A stretch of DNA of 64,000 bases from Anaerovorax odorimutans DSM 5092 (GTDB lineage: Bacteria > Bacillota > Clostridia > Peptostreptococcales > Anaerovoracaceae): the NCBI RefSeq assembly GCF_000426305.1, contig NZ_AUFC01000009.1, forward strand, positions 1-64,000, read 5' to 3'. The stretch's first letter is position 1, and every line of letters starts with the position of its first letter. The notes beneath the pieces were generated by a model that worked only from the letters and a program-made list of their open reading frames with translations, ran no database searches and was not told the origin of the DNA. The position numbers and the translations under genes are program-made. This document shows positions 27,181 to 36,200 of the stretch, piece after piece.

Positions 27181-28088
27181 TCCCCATGCCTCCTTTCAAA
27201 CCAGAATAAAAACTGAACCAGTAATGTGATAATTAAAACCATTATACTTGTAGCTGTTGTCAGTTTTTGATAATTCAATGAGTAAAACATATTGTTCATG
27301 AAATGCTGAAGCATATAGATGCTTTCATGAGGATATTTTCCTGTTATCAGGTAAATTTCTTTAAATACCTTAAAGGAATTTACAATAGACATAATTGCAA
27401 CAAGTACAATCATTGATACCAACCCCGGTAAGGTTATATAAAAGAAAGTCTTAACTTCATTGGCACCGTCAACAGTGGCAGCTTCATAATTTTCCTTTGG
27501 AATATTATGAAGTCCTGCCATGAATAAAACCATATTGTAACCAAGATTCTTCCAAATAAAGATAACTGCTATAACATACAGCGAAGCTGAAGTTTCAAGC
27601 CAATTAATACCCTTAAGCCCAACTGTATTCAGTATCGAATTGACATAACCTTGATTCATAAACAATGCCTTCCAGAAAAACACCATTGAACCTGACGGAA
27701 TCACCAGAGGTATGAGAAAAACCAAAACAAATAATTCTTTATACTTCTTTATCCGGTTAATCAGCATTGCTACCATCAAAGATAAGAACATACCCAAAGG
27801 GACACTGATTCCAATAAAAATTAATGTGTTTTTTAAACCCAAAAGATAAGGTTTGTTATGAAATAATTCAATAAAATTTCTAAGACCAACAAAAGAGCCG
27901 TTTACCGTTTTATCCATAAAAGCATATCCCATGGACACAAAAAATGGCCATATATAAAACATAATCAATCCTGCGAAGCCTGCAAGCAAGAATAAAAACG
28001 CAGGATCGATTTTGTGTTTTTTTAAGATTTTACTAGATTTCTTTATTTTAAATTTATTTAGTTTTCCTATTTCTTCTAATTTATTCAT
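27177..28088 (-). CDS. Sugar ABC transporter permease, MsmF/UgpA type
   Basis: A 303-residue permease with six helices after a basic cytoplasmic N-terminus. The EAA loop ENYEAATVDGANEVKTFFYITLP (about 210-232) is intact. Membership of the MalF/UgpA side is shown by the long early loop and the position before the MsmG-type gene. Its ATG overlaps the binding-protein gene by eight bases. Confidence 0.9.
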   Translation of the reverse strand: MNKLEEIGKLNKFKIKKSSKILKKHKIDPAFLFLLAGFAGLIMFYIWPFFVSMGYAFMDKTVNGSFVGLRNFIELFHNKPYLLGLKNTLIFIGISVPLGMFLSLMVAMLINRIKKYKELFVLVFLIPLVIPSGSMVFFWKALFMNQGYVNSILNTVGLKGINWLETSASLYVIAVIFIWKNLGYNMVLFMAGLHNIPKENYEAATVDGANEVKTFFYITLPGLVSMIVLVAIMSIVNSFKVFKEIYLITGKYPHESIYMLQHFMNNMFYSLNYQKLTTATSIMVLIITLLVQFLFWFERRHGE

Positions 28089-29556
28089 TTAGATATAACT
28101 CTATTTTTTTCTGCAAAATATTTGCTACTTCATTTGCTGTTTTTGAACCATCAAAATAGTATGATACTTCTTTTTCAATCATTGTATCTATAGTATCGTC
28201 TTTAATTGGGCAGCAATTTAAAGATGCAGAATATTTCTCAATTAATTTTTTATAAGTCTCGTACACTTTTTTCTGTTCCTCAGTTAACTCCTTGCCTTGT
28301 TGATCCATAGTATTCTCGCCAAGCGACAGCCCCAAAATATCCGACTTACATTTTTCCAAACAAGCTTCATTATTAATAGGCAGACCAATAGAAAACGATT
28401 GTGTATTACCATCTATAAGGAATTTGATAAATGCCCACGCTAAACCTTTATTCTCCGAATTAGAATTGATTCCATAAGCCTGCGTATATTTAAAGTTAAT
28501 ATTACCTTCCTTATTTGTCAAAAGCCCCAGTAATTTATCATTACTTTCATCTCCAGCCATAACATCAAACGAGTTTTCTGGATCTATTCCTACTCTTTTA
28601 AAAGCCTCATCTAGTAGAAAAAAATTCCCCTTAGTTCTATAGATATACTTTGCTTGAGTCATTTTTTTATAGTCTTCCATAGAAAATTCATTAGAACCTG
28701 AATCCAATTTCAAATAACCATCTTCTCCATATTTTTTTACTGATTTCAATAGCTTCACAAAGCTTCCGTCTGTCAAATTTACTTTTCTGTTTTTTACATC
28801 AATGAACTTTTCATAATCCGCTGAAAGTAATTCTCTAAGCATTCCTGCATCAGCAAATTCATCAAACATTTTTATTTGGCCATCAGAATTCTTATTTACA
28901 CGTTGAAAAGGTATCTTCCCCGCTTCAATCAATTGATTATATGTAAACTTGCTGTTATTTTGCAGACTTTGTTTTTCATTTTCATCAAATAAAGAAGTAT
29001 CATATGTAAGATAATAAAACATGTAATCCAAAGGCAGGATATACTGACCCCCTTTATATTCCATTGCATCCAGTATATTTTTTCGATAATCTTTAATATC
29101 AAAGCTGCTGTCAGCATCCATATAGTTCTGCAGATTTTCAAGCTGGCCACCATCTGCATATTTATAATAAGGCAGAACATCCATAGCCAAAATATCTGAA
29201 CCTTTTCCGCTCATTAATTCCGTATTAATTTTACTGATATAATCAGTACGCTGCTGCTCATCATCACCCGCTGTCATCGTCACAATAGTTGCGCCTCCAT
29301 CTTCCATCTCCTTTTGTTCAGGCATTGGAGCAAAGCATTCTATATTTATTTTCGTACCGGGATTCTTTTTTTCAAAAGCTTTTGCAGCCTTTTCAAGAGC
29401 ATCTTTATAAGACATCGTATCATAACACGATACTGTAATCTCCCCTGATAACTTTTCATTTAATATATTTTTCACCGTTTCTTCTTCTGATTGTTCGCAA
29501 CCTGTTGCTGAAATTACAAGAGTAACAGCACATAAAACTGCAATCCATTTTTTCAT
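28081..29556 (-). CDS. Extracellular solute-binding lipoprotein, family 1
   Basis: A 491-residue lipoprotein with signal peptide and lipobox SATGC (C20). The body is a two-lobe periplasmic-binding-type fold of the sugar-importer kind. It contains EITVSCYDTMSYKDALEKAA, then FEKKNPGTKINIE, the hinge region YILPLDYMFYYLTYD, and a C-terminal helix with DDTIDTMIEKEV. The ATG is preceded by GGAGGTG. It is the first gene of a six-gene operon (binding protein, two permeases, fusion protein, MacB-like permease, ATPase). The substrate is unknown. A terminator of the upstream two-component operon stands before it, so it must have its own promoter in 29557-29714. Confidence 0.9.
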   Translation of the reverse strand: MKKWIAVLCAVTLVISATGCEQSEEETVKNILNEKLSGEITVSCYDTMSYKDALEKAAKAFEKKNPGTKINIECFAPMPEQKEMEDGGATIVTMTAGDDEQQRTDYISKINTELMSGKGSDILAMDVLPYYKYADGGQLENLQNYMDADSSFDIKDYRKNILDAMEYKGGQYILPLDYMFYYLTYDTSLFDENEKQSLQNNSKFTYNQLIEAGKIPFQRVNKNSDGQIKMFDEFADAGMLRELLSADYEKFIDVKNRKVNLTDGSFVKLLKSVKKYGEDGYLKLDSGSNEFSMEDYKKMTQAKYIYRTKGNFFLLDEAFKRVGIDPENSFDVMAGDESNDKLLGLLTNKEGNINFKYTQAYGINSNSENKGLAWAFIKFLIDGNTQSFSIGLPINNEACLEKCKSDILGLSLGENTMDQQGKELTEEQKKVYETYKKLIEKYSASLNCCPIKDDTIDTMIEKEVSYYFDGSKTANEVANILQKKIELYLNE

Positions 29557-29714
29557 AATACACCTCCATTAATTATTTCAAATTATTTCCTATATAGGAT
29601 ACATGCTTAACCTGTATCCTATCTGAAATTTTTCTGTAGTTATTCTGTAGAGGAATATTTTTTTAGTCTACATCCTATTACAGATAATTCAAGTATAACA
29701 ACACATAAAAAATA

Positions 29715-29750
29715 CCACTGCTAGATTATAACTTAGCAGTGGCATCCCAT
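29715..29750 (-). terminator. Terminator of the OmpR-type two-component operon
   Basis: Perfect nine-base arms CCACTGCTA (29715-29723) and TAGCAGTGG (29734-29742). On the minus strand the stem is followed by a T-rich tract, so it ends transcripts of the kinase gene. It separates the two-component operon from the importer operon. Confidence 0.75.
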
Positions 29751-29767
29751 ATTTATCCAATATATAT

Positions 29768-31339
29768 TTATTCATGAATGGGTATTTCCATCCAAAAAAT
29801 CACATCTTTGTTTTGCATCTCCAAAGCAAATGTAATATGTAATGAATCAAGTATTTTTTTCACAATGGTTAAACCTAATCCTCCACGCCCATCGTCCCTA
29901 CTTCTAGCTTTGTCCACTCTATAAAATGGCTGAAACAATTTTTCCCTTGTTTCTTCATCTATATGAGAATTAGTATTAAGAATACAAAAACGAATAGTAT
30001 TATCATCCTGCACTTCGCTCCAAATGCGGATTATCTCTCTACTTGGTGAGTTTTGAATAGCATTCATTATTACATTTGAAAAAACATTACTTATCATTTT
30101 CCGATCAGTAAAACAAAAAACATTTTCTGGTACATTGATAATGATGCTTTGTTCCTTTTTATCCGCAAGCGTAGTATACTCTGGCAATAAGGAATGGATA
30201 ATATCCAAAAGATTTACATTTTCTTTATGCGGAGCAATTCTTTCATCAGAAAGTTTAACAATTTCAAGAATTTCAGTTATAATTCGATTCTGAACACCCA
30301 TCATACTTAAACATTCCCGCAAGTACTTTGGGTGATTATTGTAATCTCCTATTCCTGCTATCATTCCCTCTAAAAGTGCAGAAGCTGCAGCAATAGGTGT
30401 TTTAAGTTCATGTGAAGCAGCCGAAAAGAAATATCTTTGATTTTCTTCCATTTCTTTTCCATGAGTAATTTCATCTTGCAGTTTTGATATAGTATATTTC
30501 AATTTTTCATACATATTATGAACGTCCTTGGCCAGCTGTCCTACTTCATCCTCTCTTGAAAAGGATAGTGAAACCTCTTCAAGGCAAGCCATCTTACGAG
30601 TATCATTAGCCAATTTTTTGATTGGGCTTGTAATTCCTCTTGCAAACAATACTGCTCCTGCAATGCTGGCACAGAGCAAAAGACACAAAATAAATACTGC
30701 TTTTTTTATAAACTTCTTATATATATCTTCACTGCCTGTTACCACTTCAGTACAAATAATCATATCATCATCCAAACTAATAGTAACCGTCTCAACATTA
30801 TCTTGTGTTTTATCTATATCACTACATATATATGATTCATTATTTGGTTCAATCGCCACAGATTTTATGCCATCTTTAGTATTTTTATCTTGAATTTCTA
30901 ATTTTATTTTTTCACTATTATTGGAATCAATTGTAGCTGTCCCTGAAGTTGTGTCCCTTTTAGAATCAATTTCATTCGAAATTATGGCACTTTTTTTCTG
31001 TCGTTCTAAATTATCTGAATTCAAGGATTCTTCACTATCACTTGTAATTTTTGTTGTATAAACCACATATCCATCTTTGTTTTCAATACTAAACGGAAAC
31101 GCTTGATTCTTATCATGAAATTCATTTGCCGATTTTACAATCTGGTCAATTCCGAAATCTTTTGAAATGCTTACTTTTAATGGTTGAAAAATAGTATTAT
31201 ACTGCTGTACTTGAAGATAATCATAAAAGTCTTTAAACTGCTGTGCAAAAACCATTACAGTAATGCCTATTGTAAGTAAAAGAAAAAGCAAGGTATATAA
31301 AAAAACCTTTCCAAAGAATCCAAATTTCTTTACAATCAT
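29768..31339 (-). CDS. Sensor histidine kinase, HAMP-HisKA-HATPase type
   Basis: A 523-residue kinase starting at the ATG at 31339, which overlaps the regulator stop as ATGA and has GGAGGAAG upstream. Two membrane helices (about 10-30 and 210-235) flank an extracellular domain of about 180 residues rich in Asp, Ser and Thr. A HAMP linker leads to FSAASHELKTPIAAAS with the phosphorylated histidine, then an N-box NVIMNAIQNSPS and G-boxes GGLGLTIVKK. The extracellular domain has low-complexity stretches, so its ligand cannot be guessed. It sits just upstream of the importer operon, which it may control. Confidence 0.9.
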   Translation of the reverse strand: MIVKKFGFFGKVFLYTLLFLLLTIGITVMVFAQQFKDFYDYLQVQQYNTIFQPLKVSISKDFGIDQIVKSANEFHDKNQAFPFSIENKDGYVVYTTKITSDSEESLNSDNLERQKKSAIISNEIDSKRDTTSGTATIDSNNSEKIKLEIQDKNTKDGIKSVAIEPNNESYICSDIDKTQDNVETVTISLDDDMIICTEVVTGSEDIYKKFIKKAVFILCLLLCASIAGAVLFARGITSPIKKLANDTRKMACLEEVSLSFSREDEVGQLAKDVHNMYEKLKYTISKLQDEITHGKEMEENQRYFFSAASHELKTPIAAASALLEGMIAGIGDYNNHPKYLRECLSMMGVQNRIITEILEIVKLSDERIAPHKENVNLLDIIHSLLPEYTTLADKKEQSIIINVPENVFCFTDRKMISNVFSNVIMNAIQNSPSREIIRIWSEVQDDNTIRFCILNTNSHIDEETREKLFQPFYRVDKARSRDDGRGGLGLTIVKKILDSLHITFALEMQNKDVIFWMEIPIHE

Positions 31340-31998
31340 GCTTCTTCCTCCAAACAATATCCAATTCCTCTAATTGTTTTTATTACATTAACAGGCAATT
31401 TGCTTCTCAGATTTTTAATGTGTGTATGTACAATTCCCTCATCGCCATCATAATCATAGCCCCATATTTTTGTCAAAAATGTCTCATGTGAAATAACTTT
31501 TCCTTTATTTTGTGCAAGTAAAAGTAAAATTTCAAATTCTCTCAAAGTAAGAGGTAATTCTGTTTTATCATAAACAGCCTTAAAAGATTCTGTAAATAAA
31601 GACAATTTTCCAACGCTGATTTCTTTTTTAAGCAAACCGCTTCTTCTCAGCAATGCTTCTACTCGTTTTATAAGAATCAGCATAGAAAAAGGCTTAATCA
31701 CATAATCATCGGCTTCATTTTGAAAAGCTGTCAACTGATTTATATCATCTGACAATGCCGTCATCATCAAAATCGGCGCATTACTAATCTTTCTAAATTC
31801 TTTCAAAAGTTCTTGTCCATTTAAATTGGGAAGTAAAATGTCAAGAATCGCAAGATGATAGTTTTTGTCATAAAACATTTCCAAAGCAGTTTCACCATTA
31901 CAAGCAGTGTCAACAGAAAATCCTTCATTTTGAAGAAAGGTTTTAACTGTGTCACAAATATGTTTATCATCTTCTACAACTAAAATCTGAATATCCAT
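31336..31998 (-). CDS. OmpR/PhoB-family response regulator
   Basis: A 220-residue regulator with receiver acidic residues D10/D11, phosphoacceptor D53 (LDILLPNLNG), T in MMTALSDD and K in VIKPF. The winged-helix domain has LTLREFEILLLLAQNKG, VHTHIKNLRSKL and IRGIGYCLE. The ATG has AGAGGTAA upstream. It is coupled to the kinase gene. VanR/BceR-like OmpR regulators control envelope transporters; I infer that its target may be the importer/fusion-protein operon. Confidence 0.9.
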   Translation of the reverse strand: MDIQILVVEDDKHICDTVKTFLQNEGFSVDTACNGETALEMFYDKNYHLAILDILLPNLNGQELLKEFRKISNAPILMMTALSDDINQLTAFQNEADDYVIKPFSMLILIKRVEALLRRSGLLKKEISVGKLSLFTESFKAVYDKTELPLTLREFEILLLLAQNKGKVISHETFLTKIWGYDYDGDEGIVHTHIKNLRSKLPVNVIKTIRGIGYCLEEEA

Positions 31999-32060
31999 TA
32001 CATTACCTCTTTTGCATTATTTTAACACAGTAATCTGAAGTTTTTCTGAAATATTTTAAA

Positions 32061-32150
32061 ATAGTTCATTATCATATATAAGCAAAAACAGAGTGACAAG
32101 AAATTGATAATCAATATTCTTTACCACTCTATTTTAACCGCTCCTTAATA
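32061..32150. repeat. Copy 2 of the dispersed terminator-region repeat
   Basis: Homologous to 20222-20310, beginning ATAGTTCATTAT, with the hairpin ACAGAGTGACAAGAA / TTCTTTACCACTCTAT. A weaker T run follows. It lies upstream of the response regulator on its non-coding side and downstream of an SLH remnant. Confidence 0.6.
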
Positions 32151-32181
32151 AAGAGCTGTCATAAAATTTTTTATCATATTA

Positions 32182-32291
32182 GGTCTGATTTCTGCAAAAG
32201 ATTTTTTATAATGATTGCCACTTGCGCACGGGTTATATATACTTTGGGAAAAAGAGTATAATTTTCATTATCTTCTATCACTTTCGTCATG
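32182..32291 (-). pseudogene. Second SLH-domain remnant
   Basis: A short minus-strand frame reads TLFPKVYITRAQVAIIIKNL and then LQKSDLI before a stop. This parallels RPKEYMTRAETAVLINKML with SLNLI at the end of the remnant at 20446-20649. It appears to be the last SLH segment of a deleted gene. The remainder of 31999-32448 holds only repeat copy 2 and AT-rich sequence. Confidence 0.55.
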
Positions 32292-32448
32292 GATAGTATC
32301 CTCCGACTAATGTCCTTCTATTTACGTGTAATCGCTTTTTGATTAATAATAAAGTCTACCGTTCTTTTTGCATCATATTGTGAACTGATATTCAAATTGA
32401 TTATTAGATTCTGTTCAGCATTAATGTAACTTACTTCATGATAGTATA

Positions 32449-33207
32449 TTAGTCAGTGCTATCAACTCTTTTTGCTACAACAGCAAGCCTCCCATTTTCA
32501 GTCCAGTAGTCGCAGGTTGAAAGGGTGATTAGTGAGTCTCCGTACTCAGCTGTTCTCCCCGTTTGATAAAGAGACAGTTTCTCAATATTGCTAACATACT
32601 CATCAAATTTTGCTTTTGTCTCTATATTCGTATATTGATAGTATTTGAAGACATCTTGATTTTTTCTGTATACTTGCGAAACAAAAACTGCAATAATTTC
32701 ATAAACACCCTCTTCATATATAGTATCAAATTGAATAAAAGGATGTTTTTTATAAAAATCTTGGTTTTTGTAGTTTTTGAGCATTCCAAACATGCTCCCA
32801 TCCGCAAAGTAATGTCCGTAAATAATCCAGTTGGTACTTGAGCTTAGAAGGTTACTGGATATGTCCAAATAAATGGCCCCATATTTACTTTTTTTCCTAT
32901 CCGGACCATGCGTAAGATAAAAATTATTATCTTCTATTGGTTTCATAACTGGGTAATCTATCATGGTATCATCTATTCTAATCCAACCTGCAAACTGTGG
33001 ATTTTTCTCATAGTTAGTTAGGAACTTTGGTAATATTTCAGTTCCTTTTATTTTTTTTATATGTGATACGTTATCCTCTCGAATATTTTCACTCATTTCT
33101 TTCTGCATCTCATCTGAATAATAGGATTTCACGGAAGTATACATAAGATAAGAAGTACTGAATAAAAATAAAAGAAGAAAGGTGATGGTTAAAATTTTTA
33201 ATTTCAA
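32449..33207 (-). CDS. srtB: Class B sortase
   Basis: A 252-residue transpeptidase. An N-terminal signal-anchor helix (about 5-24) is followed by the sortase B core: WIRIDDTMIDYPVM, the catalytic histidine in IIYGHYF, the cysteine in LSTCDYW and the arginine in GRLAVVAKR. TTG at 33207 is chosen because AGGTGG lies eight bases upstream; GTG codons at 33216 and 33219 overlap the site. Sortase B of clostridia recognises (S/N/P)PxTG-like signals and attaches proteins to peptidoglycan. The adjacent upstream gene ends in TPKTG plus a hydrophobic tail, which makes it the obvious substrate. Confidence 0.92.
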   Translation of the reverse strand: MKLKILTITFLLLFLFSTSYLMYTSVKSYYSDEMQKEMSENIREDNVSHIKKIKGTEILPKFLTNYEKNPQFAGWIRIDDTMIDYPVMKPIEDNNFYLTHGPDRKKSKYGAIYLDISSNLLSSSTNWIIYGHYFADGSMFGMLKNYKNQDFYKKHPFIQFDTIYEEGVYEIIAVFVSQVYRKNQDVFKYYQYTNIETKAKFDEYVSNIEKLSLYQTGRTAEYGDSLITLSTCDYWTENGRLAVVAKRVDSTD

Positions 33208-33288
33208 TTTAAACACCACCTTTCTACTTATTTTATAGCTTTATTCCTATATTAATTTTCTTTAAAGCCTCTTCTCACTTACTCTTAT

Positions 33289-36200
33289 CTAGGACTGCAA
33301 TTTTCTTCTTCTTAAAACTTCTGTCAGAATTAGTCCGATTACTGAAAGAACAGCTAAAAAGATTATAAAGTTTATTGATATTAAGCTGACCCCTGTCTTA
33401 GGAGTATCATCCAAATCTGCTGGGCCCATAGGAACATCTTCATCAATAATCCATCCTGCCGGTACTTCTTCAGGATCAATTTGAGAAATTTCTCCACTTT
33501 CTATCTTATAATTTTTGAATTGAACGGTAACATCACGTTTTCCTGCCTGATCTGTCAATTGGAAAGAATACTCCTTACTGCTTTTCTTATATCCTGCTGG
33601 CGCAAATTTTTCTCTTAGAGAATATTCTACACCCAGCTCCAATTGCTCAAAAATTACAACTCCATTCTTATCTGTTAACTTAGATGTTTGAATGAGATTC
33701 TTACTTTCATCAATCAGTTCAAAAGTAGCACCAGATAAAGCCTGTGAAGGATTTTCTCCATCCACTTTTATGATTTTTAAACTTCCCAGAATTGCCTCAG
33801 GTGTGGTAATGGAACCTGGTGTCGTTACTCCTCCAGGCGTAGTAGTTTTGCCACCATCACTGCCACCACTGCCACCACCATTACTATTTTTTTTAGTGTT
33901 TGTAAAGACAGCAGTATGAGTTTTATTTGTGTCAATTATTCCCTTTTCACCTGTATGGGTGGTGGTATATCCATCACTGGAATAATCCTTTTCCGTTACG
34001 ACATACTTCAAATCCTTGGGTAGTCCGTTGATGGTAATGGCATCACTGTCTTTAAGGTAAAACCTATCTCCGCTTTGGATTACTCCAGACAGCAAACCGT
34101 CTTTATTAATATATTGATAGGAGTTAATGTTCATCGAGCCATCAGCATTAAAAAATTCTATTATAAATTCGAAAGCTCTATTTTCATTGGCATTACCTGC
34201 AACGATTTTTTGAATCGTCAGGTTTCCTACTGTGTTGTCCGCAAAATCTATTACAGAGAGCTTGTTGGAATTCGCTCCTGTCTTTCCATCAATGGAAGAG
34301 CTAACTGTAGTACTTACAGTCGTTACTGTAATAGTGTGAATCACGCCTTCCAGCGAATATCCTACCGGCGCTTTTGTCTCCTTAAGCAGATACGTTCCGT
34401 CAGGAATAACCTTCAGTATGAGTTTGCCATCAATTCCGGTTGTTCCCTTACGAATGACCGTCTTACCATCCTGGGCGTAAAGCGTGAATTCCGCTCCGGC
34501 AAGAGGAAGACTTGAACCATCAGTCTTGGTGATTTCTAGCCAGCCGTTTCTCTGTAGAGTAGCAAAACCATCTTGTTCAGAAATGGCATAATCTGTTCCA
34601 GTTGCTTCAACATCTCCACTGCTACCAATCAACTTCACATGATTTAATACCGTACCCACTATGCCGGTGACATCCGTAATGTAGGTCAGTCGATAAGCCT
34701 TACTACTATCTGGTATTTTGAAAGTCAGAATCCGTGTTTCGTTGTCATACGAAAGATTATCACCGAGATTCAAAGCCACTGGAGTTCCTATCTGGTACGT
34801 TCCATCCGCTTTAAGCAACATTTCGTTCGCTGTGATATTGCCGTTGACCAGCAATGTACCGGCATTATCGGTTCGCAATTCTAGTCCCATAGGCAGCTTA
34901 TCCTCGATTCTTCTTTCACCATTCTTCGTTAAATCGTAGGATTTGTATTCCACTGTCCATTTTACTTGTCCAGCCTCCAGTAATGCATTGGTCTTATCCA
35001 GTACTTTATTCACTATGGAAACAGCTCGTTTAACGGATACTCCTGGCTGCCAGTTTTCAGCTTTTAAACCCAGACTATTTTCTTCTGTCGTAATCTTATT
35101 TGTATCAAAGTAATCCTCTATTTTATCTGCTTTAGGTTTCGCCTTTACCAAAATAACATAAGGCTTATCCAGTGTAGAAAAGGTAAAGGTGGCTGTCTGA
35201 GGATTTATACCTTTCTCAAATACTGGTGTTAGTCCAGTCACATTGGCTAGTGCTGTACCAGAAGCCTGCAAGGTTCCAGTTGTATTTGGAATTCCCTCGA
35301 AAATTAGAAAGTCTTTTCCGGGGAGAATCTCCACAAACTCCCAGTCAGCTGGCAGCGTGTCGGTGGCAATTGCAGACCCTAACTTATCACCAACCGCATT
35401 TATGTCAGCTCCTGTCCAGTTCAGACCATTAGCGTTAACGCTGAGGCGAAAAATCACTGATTTGTCTATGTAGTGAAAGCCGTCGGATGCTGTTGTTGTA
35501 ATGTTGTTGACCCCATCTGCGGGATCATTATGAGCCTCGCGTTTAAGCATTTCTTTAGCAAGCACCCTACTATTATAAGAAGGATTTGCCGTCACCTCTG
35601 TAAGCTTTGTCGTACCGTTGAACAGCATGGCTGTATTGTATATCTGCTTGCTGGTGTTACTAGCAAAGATATCTGGATTCAGGACGAGGGTATCAAAGGT
35701 AAATTCATTGACCTGCGTACCCGACAGACCCGTGAATACAAGTAGATCTGCAACCGGTTTACCATCTTGCATTATAGTATGCACAGTAGGCGCCGAAACA
35801 AGCGTCGGTCCTATGTTGGTAAAGTTGCCGTTGTATTTCTGGTCATACCGAATATTTGTAATGTCTGAAGTGTTAATCCCTGCAGGCCAACCAGTAGCTG
35901 TTGCCTTATCAAACCCACTAGTGCTGTTTCCATAAACCAGAAGATCATATACCTTAAGATTGTCAAGGCTGCTCTGCCCTTTTGCGTCCACCTTCAACGT
36001 CCATTTCACAGTACGATCTTTGACATTTACCGTTCCGGTTTTAGTAATTGCATTATATCCGATATTCACCCCAATATCACCTGTTGTCAAACCATCAGAA
36101 CCGGGAGAACCGTCCCAACTAATGCTAGCCTTGTTTGTATATTTTGTGATTGTCGTCGTGCCGTTTGTATCATCCGCTACACTGGTAATAAGGAGTAAAC

